A stretch of 62,139 bases of DNA from a virus: positions 1-62,139 of the IMG/VR virus record IMGVR_UViG_3300027976_000037. One strand, 5' to 3'. This document shows positions 55,669 to 62,139 of the stretch, one piece after another; the stretch's first letter is position 1, and each line of letters starts with the position of its first letter. Both the position numbers and the translations under genes were made by a program. Under the pieces are notes generated by a model. That model was not told the DNA's origin. It made no database searches and saw nothing but the letters and a program-made list of their open reading frames with translations.

Positions 55669-56004
55669 ATGAAAAAACCCAAGTCACAAAAATTCGTATT
55701 TGAAATCTCCATCGATGCCATTCCACACACATCGGAAACGGTTGAATATGTCTTCGGCGGAAAATTTTATAACCCAGATTTTGGAATTCAAACTCATGCA
55801 AGTGAGAAAGTTTTCACGGTTCTGAATGACGCTCTGTGTGGGTTCCTTCACGCCGAACTCAAACACCTCGCCGAATGTAAATGTGAGGTTGAGGATATGA
55901 ATGAGAACCAAAAACGGTTTTATGATTATCTACATCGCAAAACTAAAAGTGCAGAAGTGGTCCGAGACTCCATGAAATTCGTTCGTTCCGAAGAAATCGA
56001 ATGA
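55669..56004 (+). CDS. Hypothetical protein, 111 aa
   Basis: Not recognised. A beta-strand start (KFVFEISIDAIPHTSETVEY) and a helical end (ENQKRFYDYLHRKTKSAEVV). Overlaps the next gene by 4 nt. Confidence 0.7.
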   Translation: MKKPKSQKFVFEISIDAIPHTSETVEYVFGGKFYNPDFGIQTHASEKVFTVLNDALCGFLHAELKHLAECKCEVEDMNENQKRFYDYLHRKTKSAEVVRDSMKFVRSEEIE

Positions 56005-56201
56005 TTCACGAATTTAAAAATCCCATACCCGTTGTTGTGGAAACCTCCAAAGAAGGCTACGCAATCTATGTTCGTGACGGCGGGACGTTTGAGAATGACA
56101 TTTGGTGCGTGACGTTGCGCGACGGCGGATACGTTAGACACTACCGAAGCGACCAAATAAAAATTCACGTTAATGCTACATTTGGTATTGACAAACACTA
56201 A
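56001..56201 (+). CDS. Hypothetical protein, 66 aa
   Basis: Not recognised. Small beta-barrel-like pattern (VVETSKEGYAIYVRDGG, WCVTLRDGGYVRHY). Confidence 0.65.
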   Translation: MIHEFKNPIPVVVETSKEGYAIYVRDGGTFENDIWCVTLRDGGYVRHYRSDQIKIHVNATFGIDKH

Positions 56202-56221
56202 CACTAACTAATAATACCACC

Positions 56222-56551
56222 ATGAATGATAATACTCATATAGAAATGACCGACACCGCAATAACGGCCATGCTGAAAATGATTGAGGGAAACCCCGGTG
56301 CCGCCTCTGTTCTCAATCTAGCTTATCGCAATAATGTGCGTATTGACCCAGATAATGTGTTTGGAGAAATTGGCCCACTTTTTAGTTTGGATACGCTTGG
56401 TATCTACGGTTCGCGTATTTGGATGCTTTACAAAGACGTGTGTGGACAAGATATTACCAACTTTTTGGGAATTCTTCGAGCCAATCAACTTGGATTCTTG
56501 GCGGAATCTGACCTCTTGCTTGCCATAGACGGTGAGAAAGAGCTCTGGTGA
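56222..56551 (+). CDS. Hypothetical protein, 109 aa
   Basis: Not recognised in detail. MTDTAITAMLKMIEGNPGAA and DTLGIYGSRIWMLYKDVCGQD form a helical protein often seen in jumbo-phage accessory regions. A GTG-started 18-aa frame (56548-56604) overlaps its stop. Confidence 0.7.
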   Translation: MNDNTHIEMTDTAITAMLKMIEGNPGAASVLNLAYRNNVRIDPDNVFGEIGPLFSLDTLGIYGSRIWMLYKDVCGQDITNFLGILRANQLGFLAESDLLLAIDGEKELW

Positions 56552-56609
56552 AGAAGGTAAAGGAAGAATTGTCAGACTTCGATAAAGCAACTCCGGTCAC
56601 ATAAACACA

Positions 56610-56912
56610 ATGAATATTATGAAAAAAATACTAATAGTTCCCGCATTTCGCGGCGAACTCCAGCCCCACGATAATTCGACGCTTTCACATATCAGACCAA
56701 GTCGCTCTATACTTGAGGCGCCCATTGTAATTGTGAAAGGAATTACACATTTTAAATGTATAAAAAATCGGTGGGGCAATTGTAGGGTAGATGAAACGGA
56801 AAAAATTCCGAATTTCCTTCTTACATCATATCTTATGAGATATGCTGAACATTTCACCAAGGAAGAATTGATGGAAATAATTGCGATAAAAAGCTTTGAT
56901 AATTTATGTTGA
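56610..56912 (+). CDS. Hypothetical protein, 100 aa
   Basis: Not recognised. ILIVPAFRGELQPH, CIKNRWGNCRVDE. The start could be the second Met (56619). Confidence 0.65.
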   Translation: MNIMKKILIVPAFRGELQPHDNSTLSHIRPSRSILEAPIVIVKGITHFKCIKNRWGNCRVDETEKIPNFLLTSYLMRYAEHFTKEELMEIIAIKSFDNLC

Positions 56913-56936
56913 CATATTATAAACAACTGTTAGATT
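56909..56936 (+). promoter_or_regulatory. Leaderless-type promoter of the DUF3228 gene
   Basis: TTGACA, 16-nt spacer, TAGATT; the -10 ends 6 nt before the ATG at 56943. Confidence 0.68.
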
Positions 56937-56942
56937 AAGAGT

Positions 56943-57509
56943 ATGAAAATTGGATGGTCAAACTTTGCACTCAAACAAAACGAAAAGGGAAAGCACAGCA
57001 CCTTCACCGGTAAGCCAGATGCTCTCATTCGGCTTGTTAAGAAACACTGGAAGAAACGGGCCGCTGGTTCTGGTCGGACAGACTTGAGCAAGGTTGTTAT
57101 TGTTCCTATCGAGGAAACCAAGCTATATCGTTGGTTTTCATCCCCTTGGGCGAACATCGCCGATGTGTCTTATCTGAGAGCAAAGATAGTTCGTCGCCAA
57201 CCTCACGAAGACCCATACATTGAAGTGCATGGCCGTGGACCAAAGCTGCCTGTCAAATATGCCAAGGTGGTTCTGTATTCCGCCGAAGCGTTGCTTGAAA
57301 ACGACGGAGAACGTTCTGGAGATTTTGATTGGGAAATCGTTGCCATCCTCGCCGGACCTTGGGACAATGAACCTATGTCACCGCTGACAATGGCTCGTAA
57401 CTATCTACAAGAAGCTGGTGGAACCTACGCTCCATATACAGCAGAGCAATTCGCTGAGAGTATCTATTTCTGGAGTCAATTTACAAAAGTTACATCAAAT
57501 ACAAAATGA
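56943..57509 (+). CDS. DUF3228 family protein
   Basis: 188 aa. ALIRLVKKHWKKRAAGSGRTDLSKVVIVPI, FFSSPWANI-like RWFSSPWANIADVSYL, VLYSAEALLENDGERSGDFDWEIVAI and MSPLTMARNYL match the layout of DUF3228 proteins, whose function is unknown. Own promoter. Confidence 0.82.
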   Translation: MKIGWSNFALKQNEKGKHSTFTGKPDALIRLVKKHWKKRAAGSGRTDLSKVVIVPIEETKLYRWFSSPWANIADVSYLRAKIVRRQPHEDPYIEVHGRGPKLPVKYAKVVLYSAEALLENDGERSGDFDWEIVAILAGPWDNEPMSPLTMARNYLQEAGGTYAPYTAEQFAESIYFWSQFTKVTSNTK

Positions 57510-57748
57510 AAATCAAACTTATAATTTTGACCATGGCTGTCCTTCTGTCGTGTTCTTGCGCATACAAGAACGATATGAGTGATATACACATCGGCGACAG
57601 GGTTGTGGTTGAATTCACTCTTGGCAAGGTGGTAGAATTTACTGTGATGGACACAGTAGAAAATGGTACTTATATCAAAATCAAACCCGTGGACACAGAC
57701 GCATACTGGTTATCGTCCGATGTTGCGAAAATTACAAAAGTAAAATGA
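57506..57748 (+). CDS. Small lipoprotein, 80 aa
   Basis: Signal MKIKLIILTMAVLLSCSC with lipobox Cys at about residue 16 or 18; then a beta-rich DRVVVEFTLGKVVEFTVMD domain (SH3-like style). Envelope-anchored. Coupled with its neighbours by ATGA overlaps. Confidence 0.77.
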   Translation: MKIKLIILTMAVLLSCSCAYKNDMSDIHIGDRVVVEFTLGKVVEFTVMDTVENGTYIKIKPVDTDAYWLSSDVAKITKVK

Positions 57749-58221
57749 ATAAATTACTCACAGATTACTTTAAGGCCAGATGTGAACACGATACTCAATT
57801 GGACAATCTCAGCAAAGAAACCAATCGCGTAGTCGGATGCATTCTCAAGTCGTTTCGGCGAAGCCGACCGTCCACCGCATCCTGGTGGGCTTATGGTTGG
57901 TATGAGGGTGACCAGTACGGCCCGGTGCCGGAGAAACCGGATTTTCAGAATGATGTGTTTGGAATTTATATTTCAGAAGCTTGTGAGACTACCAGTCATA
58001 ATTATTCAGATGGTTTCCCTGTTATATTTTTTGATATGTCAGATAGTGAGATAATGTCTTATATCAAGAAGGAAAAAGAACAAGACGCTTTTGAGCAAGA
58101 GATTAAACGCTTGAAAGCGCGGAAAGCGAAAGAGGTAAAGAAAAATCAAATCAACTACTTAAAAAGTACGGCACTCGCCAAATTGACCGCTGAGGAACGA
58201 AGAGTTTTAAAACTTAACTAA
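57745..58221 (+). CDS. Hypothetical protein, 158 aa
   Basis: Not recognised. STASWWAYGWYEGDQYGP and a basic coiled C-terminal helix (RLKARKAKEVKKNQINYL). Follows the lipoprotein with a 4-nt overlap. Confidence 0.7.
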   Translation: MNKLLTDYFKARCEHDTQLDNLSKETNRVVGCILKSFRRSRPSTASWWAYGWYEGDQYGPVPEKPDFQNDVFGIYISEACETTSHNYSDGFPVIFFDMSDSEIMSYIKKEKEQDAFEQEIKRLKARKAKEVKKNQINYLKSTALAKLTAEERRVLKLN

Positions 58222-58229
58222 CTAAATAT

Positions 58230-58739
58230 ATGCAAACACTAGACACACGGGAACTGAGCAGCCGGCTCGACGAACTCAACGACTTGAAAACTAATCTTGA
58301 GAATGTTCGAGAGGAACTGGCTGAAATCAAGCAGGAGATTCAAGAAATTGAGGCTGAAATCGAATCCACCGATGAAATCGAATCCACCGATGAAATCGAA
58401 TCCTTGGAAAATGATCTTGAAGCCAAACAAACAGAGTTGGAAGAGAAAGAGACCGAGATTGAAGATGCGGAAGCAGAATTTGGTCCCGACGAAGAGACGG
58501 AGCTTGAAGAATTGGAATATATTGCTTCTGAAATTTCTGGGTTCTCTCAAGGCGAAATAATGATAACCGAGAGTGATTTTACGGAATATTGTCAAGAATT
58601 GTGTGAAGACATTGGCGATATTCCAAGAGATATTCCGGGCTATATTGTGATTGACTGGGATGCAACAGCGAACAACCTTCGTTCTGATTACAGCACTGTT
58701 AATTATCAAGGTGAAGAGTACCTCGTAAGGAATTGTTAA
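58230..58739 (+). CDS. Acidic coiled-coil protein with tandem repeat
   Basis: 169 aa. Residues 1-105 form a highly charged coiled coil containing ESTDEIESTDEIES, produced by an 18-nt tandem repeat at about 58360-58400. The C-terminal 60 residues form a small acidic domain (TEYCQELCEDIGDIPRDI). Function unknown; repeat number may vary between relatives. Confidence 0.75.
   Translation: MQTLDTRELSSRLDELNDLKTNLENVREELAEIKQEIQEIEAEIESTDEIESTDEIESLENDLEAKQTELEEKETEIEDAEAEFGPDEETELEELEYIASEISGFSQGEIMITESDFTEYCQELCEDIGDIPRDIPGYIVIDWDATANNLRSDYSTVNYQGEEYLVRNC
58358..58405 (+). repeat. 18-nt tandem repeat within the coiled-coil gene
   Basis: The unit GAATCCACCGATGAAATC is repeated about 2.5 times, in frame, encoding ESTDEI. 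Confidence 0.85.
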
Positions 58740-58773
58740 ACGTGAATTTTCAAAAAGACAAAACAGCTTTTAT

Positions 58774-58878
58774 ATGTTCGAGAAACCTCGCCACAACCCT
58801 CACAACTTTCCCACATCCGGTGGCTACACCAGCGATGAAGCGCGAGATAGTGCAATGACCGACGCCAAGTTGTTGTGA
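58774..58878 (+). CDS. Small hypothetical protein, 34 aa
   Basis: Begins MFEKPRHNPHNFPTSGG and ends MTDAKLL. TTTTATATG precedes it. Plausible micropeptide in the 58740-58946 gap, otherwise empty. Confidence 0.4.
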   Translation: MFEKPRHNPHNFPTSGGYTSDEARDSAMTDAKLL

Positions 58879-58946
58879 CATTGCGTGGGTTCGCCAAGGT
58901 AAAGAAAACTCGGGCACGGCGTTAAACTTGAAGCGAAGAAAAGAAC

Positions 58947-59144
58947 ATGAAAAATAAAAAAGTAAAAAAACGTCCAACCGTTGTAAGTGTAATCGCTATG
59001 GACAGTTGGAATGGTCCTGAGGTATTGTTTGAAAAACGATTTGTCTACCGAGCAAACGCTCTAAAATATTGCAAAAAATTTAATTCTAAGAACACTCTGT
59101 CATACGTGCCGGAATGCTATGAGGTTGCTAAAATAAAAGAATGA
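58947..59144 (+). CDS. Hypothetical protein, 65 aa
   Basis: Not recognised. Basic N-terminus, then VVSVIAMDSWNGPEVLFEKR and RANALKYCKKF, a small alpha/beta domain. Its stop overlaps the next start. Confidence 0.65.
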   Translation: MKNKKVKKRPTVVSVIAMDSWNGPEVLFEKRFVYRANALKYCKKFNSKNTLSYVPECYEVAKIKE

Positions 59145-59218
59145 AGTCTCCTACAATAGCACAAATCATTGATGCGGCTGAAAGTGAATTGGAAAATGAA
59201 AACCGCGACCGCCGTTAA
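59141..59218 (+). CDS. Tiny acidic protein, 25 aa
   Basis: Begins MKSPTIAQIIDAAESELENE. Supported only by its ATGA overlap with the preceding stop. Confidence 0.42.
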   Translation: MKSPTIAQIIDAAESELENENRDRR

Positions 59219-59233
59219 TACCACGAAATATAC

Positions 59234-59262
59234 TTGACCAAATCATCGTTTCAGTGTATATT
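59234..59262 (+). promoter_or_regulatory. Promoter of metallophosphoesterase 2
   Basis: TTGACC, 17-nt spacer, TATATT; the -10 ends 11 nt before the ATG at 59274. Confidence 0.68.
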
Positions 59263-59273
59263 GGTCGTATATT

Positions 59274-59957
59274 ATGATTAGAATTGTTGCATTTTCCGAT
59301 ACGCATGGAAGTCACATGGAAGTAAAGCTCCCAGAGGGAGACATACTCGTTTGTGCTGGCGACATATGTCCACACGGACAACTCAAGGACGTTGAAGCGT
59401 TTATCAATTGGTTTGGTGTTCATCCACACAAACACAAAGTGTTTATCGCTGGGAATCATGATCGGCCATTTGAAAGCGACCCCGGCGTTGTTGATACTAT
59501 ACTAAAAAACATGCCGGAAGGCATGCACTACTTGCAGGACAGCGGTGTTGAGTTGATGGGCCTTAAATTTTGGGGTAGTCCGGTCTCACCAAGATTTTTT
59601 AATTGGTCGTTTAACCGCGACCGGGGAGAAGATATCAAGCGTCATTGGGACATGATTCCGAATGACACCGACGTGCTCATTACACACGGGCCACCCTACG
59701 GCGTCTGTGACGAAGCCTACAGATTCGGTTCCAATGCCACCGAGAAGGTTGGTTGTAAGGATTTGCTCGATGTTTCTTTGCGAGTCGCTCCGAAACTACA
59801 CGTGTTTGGCCACATTCACTATTCCGGTGGCACATCGTGGGTTGCACCAAAAACCACGTATGCAAACGTCTCCGTGCTCAATGAGAATTACACCGTGGAA
59901 TACAAACCACAGGTTTTTGAGTTTGACTTTGAGAACAATGTTAGTATTGTAGATTAA
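59274..59957 (+). CDS. Calcineurin-like metallophosphoesterase, second type
   Basis: 227 aa. FSDTHGSH, CAGDICPHG, IAGNHDRPF, LITHGPPYGVCD and VFGHIHYSGG: the full two-metal set in the arrangement of MPPED1-like phosphodiesterases. Distinct from the enzyme at 52691. Substrate unknown. Confidence 0.93.
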   Translation: MIRIVAFSDTHGSHMEVKLPEGDILVCAGDICPHGQLKDVEAFINWFGVHPHKHKVFIAGNHDRPFESDPGVVDTILKNMPEGMHYLQDSGVELMGLKFWGSPVSPRFFNWSFNRDRGEDIKRHWDMIPNDTDVLITHGPPYGVCDEAYRFGSNATEKVGCKDLLDVSLRVAPKLHVFGHIHYSGGTSWVAPKTTYANVSVLNENYTVEYKPQVFEFDFENNVSIVD

Positions 59958-59959
59958 TT

Positions 59960-60706
59960 ATGAACGACGAACTAGACAAGAAACTCTGCGAGAAATACCC
60001 GAAGATATTTATAAATCGTAATGCTTCGATGGTGGAATCATGCATGCACTGGGGACTTGAGTGTGGAGACGGATGGTACGACACCATCGACTTAACGTGT
60101 GCGTCCGTGTCCGCAACGTATGAGACGTCGGTATCATTGACTAAACAACAGGCAAAAGAATTGGGTGTCACGCCAATAAAAGGGAAAAACGCGAAACCCC
60201 TTTGGTGGTGGCCAAGTGATAGACGCCCCCGACAAATCATTGGTGGGAAGTTTCAAAAGCTGTCCCCACATAAACCAAATCTACGGGAGATGCTTACCTA
60301 CCCGCCTAAGTTTGCGTGGCGCAAGGTAAAACATTTTTTGTTCCCAACGTGGACGATATATTCGCTACAAATTGACCCGCCGCAGGTCGTCGCCGACCAA
60401 GTTAAGGAAAAGTATGGCACGCTCCGATTTTATTATCACCTAGAATATGAAAACCGGTTTAGAGAGCTTGCATATGGTACAGATGCGATTCCAGAGGCAA
60501 CTAAAATTGCCGAAGCATACAATTCATACATCGGCGGTATAATCCACATGGCAGAAGTGCTTTCGGATAGGACGTGTGAAGTCACCGGCAAGACCGGAGA
60601 AATGCATGTCAGCGGCGGATGGTACCGCGCTCTTAACCGGGAATATGCCCAGTCAATCAAAGACCGAAAATGGATAGCAGTTGCAGATTTACCAAAGGAG
60701 GATTAA
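59960..60706 (+). CDS. Conserved phage-type hypothetical protein, 248 aa
   Basis: SCMHWGLECGDGWYDTIDLTC at the start and DRTCEVTGKTGEMHVSGGWYRALNREY near the end, a Cys/Trp-rich layout I associate with proteins of large phages, without known function. KYGTLRFYYHLEYENRF lies between. It follows the metallophosphoesterase by 2 nt. Confidence 0.76.
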   Translation: MNDELDKKLCEKYPKIFINRNASMVESCMHWGLECGDGWYDTIDLTCASVSATYETSVSLTKQQAKELGVTPIKGKNAKPLWWWPSDRRPRQIIGGKFQKLSPHKPNLREMLTYPPKFAWRKVKHFLFPTWTIYSLQIDPPQVVADQVKEKYGTLRFYYHLEYENRFRELAYGTDAIPEATKIAEAYNSYIGGIIHMAEVLSDRTCEVTGKTGEMHVSGGWYRALNREYAQSIKDRKWIAVADLPKED

Positions 60707-60711
60707 ACACA

Positions 60712-60915
60712 ATGACAATACCAAAAAAATACAAGATTGAGATGGAAGCATCTCGCAAGGCCGTCCTTGCGCGAAATAAGGCTGATGAGAAGATGTTTTT
60801 AAAACTGTGTAAAGAGTTAGACATCGACCCAGACTCAGTTGGAGGAAATGTGGTCTATGATTACATCTTCAACGATTACAAAAGTGGCGTTAAGTTTAAA
60901 TATACCACCGCATGA
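60712..60915 (+). CDS. Hypothetical protein, 67 aa
   Basis: Not recognised. Lysine-rich helix then DIDPDSVGGNVVYDYIFNDY. Preceded by AAAGGAGG, one of the few strong Shine-Dalgarno sequences here, about 10 nt upstream. Confidence 0.7.
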   Translation: MTIPKKYKIEMEASRKAVLARNKADEKMFLKLCKELDIDPDSVGGNVVYDYIFNDYKSGVKFKYTTA

Positions 60916-60925
60916 AAATTAAATT

Positions 60926-61000
60926 ATGTTACCACACATTTATAATAAAACCCCATCTTACGCCGATTTGAAAGAATATAGAAAATCTAACAGACAATGA
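60926..61000 (+). CDS. Tiny protein, 24 aa
   Basis: Begins MLPHIYNKTPSYADLK; its TGA overlaps the ThyX start (ATGA), hinting at translational coupling. Confidence 0.42.
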   Translation: MLPHIYNKTPSYADLKEYRKSNRQ

Positions 61001-61965
61001 TAAATGCTAAAATACTACTAGACTCAGTTAATCCGGTTGGAACCCGAATAACTACTTGGATACTAAAATATCCCAGATTTGTTCACTCGGAGGTGATGAA
61101 ACACCGCGTTTACTCACGTAATGTATCGTCTTCTCGATCAATTCCGGTTAAGAAAATGTTGGCCGATGTGAAAGAGAATCCAGCCACGCCGGTCTTTTGG
61201 GGTAAGAACCAAAGTGGAATGCAGTCGGTGGAGGAATTAGATGACATCAATGCAACTATCAAGGAATACTATAATGAACCTCTCAATGGGAGTTCTACCG
61301 CCGACAGTGTTAGATACATCACACCACGAGCAGCAGCAAAGAAGGCATGGCTCGCTGCGCGAGATAATGCGGTAAAATCCGTTGAGGCCATGTGTGAACT
61401 CAATTTGCATAAGCAAGTCGCCGTCCGGTTGCTTGAGCCATGGACGCACATTACAGTCCTACTAACGGGCACCGACTTTGAAAACTTCTTTGCGCTTCGT
61501 GCCCACAAAGACGCCCAACCCGAATTCCAAAAATTAGCTTATCTCATGTTGGACTTGTATCAGCAGAATGTGCCCGAAAAATTGGAGGCCGGTCAGTGGC
61601 ACATCCCATTCGGCGATACCATAGCATACAAGCGCATTTTTGAAACAAACTCTTGGATAGAAGAAACCGACGGAGCCGCGCTTAATTTGGGTGGTGATAT
61701 GGACTCAACCTTGCTTGAATATAAACTTAAAATCGCTACTGCTAGGTGCGCTCGTGTATCATATCTTACATTTGAAGGCAAGGACGATTACAACGCTGAT
61801 ATAACATTAGCAGACCAACTCGCTTCATCCGGCCATTGGAGCCCATTTGAACACTGTGCACAGGCTATGGATTCGTCACGGCCTTCCGGCAACTTCGTCG
61901 GATGGACACCAACACACCCCCACCATAAGGTGAAGCATTTAGGATACAATATGCGTAAGTTATAA
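60997..61965 (+). CDS. thyX: FAD-dependent thymidylate synthase ThyX
   Basis: 322 aa. Signature region FVHSEVMKHRVYSRNVSSSRS carries the RHR-x7-S-like motif (KHRVYSRNVSSSRS). LHKQVAVRLLEPWTHITVLLTGTDFENFFALR and AHKDAQPEFQKLA give the nucleotide-binding C-terminal motif. Makes dTMP from dUMP with FAD and methylene-THF, completing the path from dCMP deaminase and dUTPase. Longer than usual (about 220-250 aa) because of insertions. Confidence 0.92.
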   Translation: MINAKILLDSVNPVGTRITTWILKYPRFVHSEVMKHRVYSRNVSSSRSIPVKKMLADVKENPATPVFWGKNQSGMQSVEELDDINATIKEYYNEPLNGSSTADSVRYITPRAAAKKAWLAARDNAVKSVEAMCELNLHKQVAVRLLEPWTHITVLLTGTDFENFFALRAHKDAQPEFQKLAYLMLDLYQQNVPEKLEAGQWHIPFGDTIAYKRIFETNSWIEETDGAALNLGGDMDSTLLEYKLKIATARCARVSYLTFEGKDDYNADITLADQLASSGHWSPFEHCAQAMDSSRPSGNFVGWTPTHPHHKVKHLGYNMRKL

Positions 61966-61981
61966 CAGGTCTGCAGGCCTA

Positions 61982-62043
61982 GGAGTGGTTAGGTTAAAGT
62001 CGTGCGTAGTACAGACACAAGGTTCGAATCCTTGCACTCCACA
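61982..62043 (+). tRNA. Degenerate tRNA-like gene
   Basis: GGAGTG/CACTCC and a perfect T-arm CAAGG/CCTTG with TTCGAAT are tRNA-like, but only about 30 nt lie between the 5' acceptor and T-arm, so the D-arm is missing. The end is ACAA, not CCA. The anticodon is unclear. Probably a relic. Confidence 0.42.
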
Positions 62044-62139
62044 AAATGAGTTGGGTTTCCTAGTAGTAACGGTGTTAACCATGGTAAGTAAGCTACAAAA
62101 TTCTAGTAATAAGCGGTAGATGGATTCACCGCGACTCAT
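62044..62139 (+). other. Further tRNA-like fold at window end
   Basis: ATGAGTTG at about 62045 pairs with CGACTCAT at the window end over 8 bp, with GCGGT/ACCGC as a T-arm-like hairpin. It may be an atypical tRNA or structured RNA, cut by the window edge. Confidence 0.3.

Noticed and set aside
1-62139. TAG stop-codon recoding
   Set aside because: The broken nuclease at 4014 has an in-frame TAG, but no CUA-anticodon tRNA was found and other genes end normally, so decay is simpler.
1-62139. CRISPR array
   Set aside because: No regularly spaced direct repeats of 25-40 bp were seen; recurring hairpins are TnpB ends or terminators.

Overview
The window looks like part of a large tailed-phage genome, most plausibly a jumbo myovirus of the broad T4-like type infecting a Gram-negative bacterium. 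Evidence: more than 20 tRNA genes plus a tmRNA; short, densely packed genes with ATGA start/stop overlaps; phage-type nucleotide and replication genes (dCMP deaminase, dNMP kinase, dUTPase, ThyX, a gp62-like clamp-loader subunit, a Pif1/Dda-type helicase, an ATP-dependent ligase); several homing-type endonucleases; and small lipoproteins with clear lipoboxes. No capsid, tail, terminase or polymerase gene was recognised, so this is an accessory/early part of a larger genome. The host cannot be named from the sequence. Promoters look sigma70-like (TTGACA, 16-17 bp, TATNNT).

1-13,070 is an RNA-rich island. tRNA genes of nearly all amino-acid classes are interleaved with tiny genes, broken homing endonucleases, one complete TnpB element (864-2249) and TnpB debris, several closed-stem RNAs of unknown type, a probable RNase P RNA (7563-7884) and a tmRNA (12490-12888). 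Two tRNAs appear interrupted at the anticodon loop; one of them holds a complete tRNA-Ala in the gap. One class II tRNA carries a UAU anticodon.

13,070-21,360 carries nucleotide and replication genes (dCMP deaminase, HNH protein, gp62-like protein, dNMP kinase, PD-(D/E)XK nuclease), a four-gene minus-strand operon (acidic protein, response-regulator receiver, PAS protein, membrane coiled-coil) and a homing endonuclease.

21,396-39,500 is a glycan cluster, mostly one overlapping operon: about ten glycosyltransferases of GT-A and GT-B type, three methyltransferases, a zinc alcohol-dehydrogenase-like protein, a fused E1-type thiamine-diphosphate enzyme, an HldE/ribokinase-like sugar kinase and a FecR-like secreted protein. 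A homing endonuclease and a Pif1-type helicase are embedded in it. It could build or remodel a surface glycan, or glycosylate DNA or virions.

39,499-62,139 is mixed: dUTPase, GMP reductase, HExxH and 2H-phosphoesterase proteins, a membrane lipoprotein, a nucleoside deoxyribosyltransferase-like protein, an SNF2-type helicase, RNase Z, HNH proteins, two metallophosphoesterases, a ligase, a DUF3228 protein, ThyX, and the start of another tRNA-like stretch. With the RNase P RNA and RNase Z the phage seems to carry components for maturing both ends of its own tRNAs, plus tmRNA ribosome rescue.

Many genes have a promoter whose -10 box ends only 6-9 nt before the start codon, implying leaderless mRNAs. 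A second set has the octamer TATTTATA 3-8 nt before the start codon, possibly a late-type promoter.
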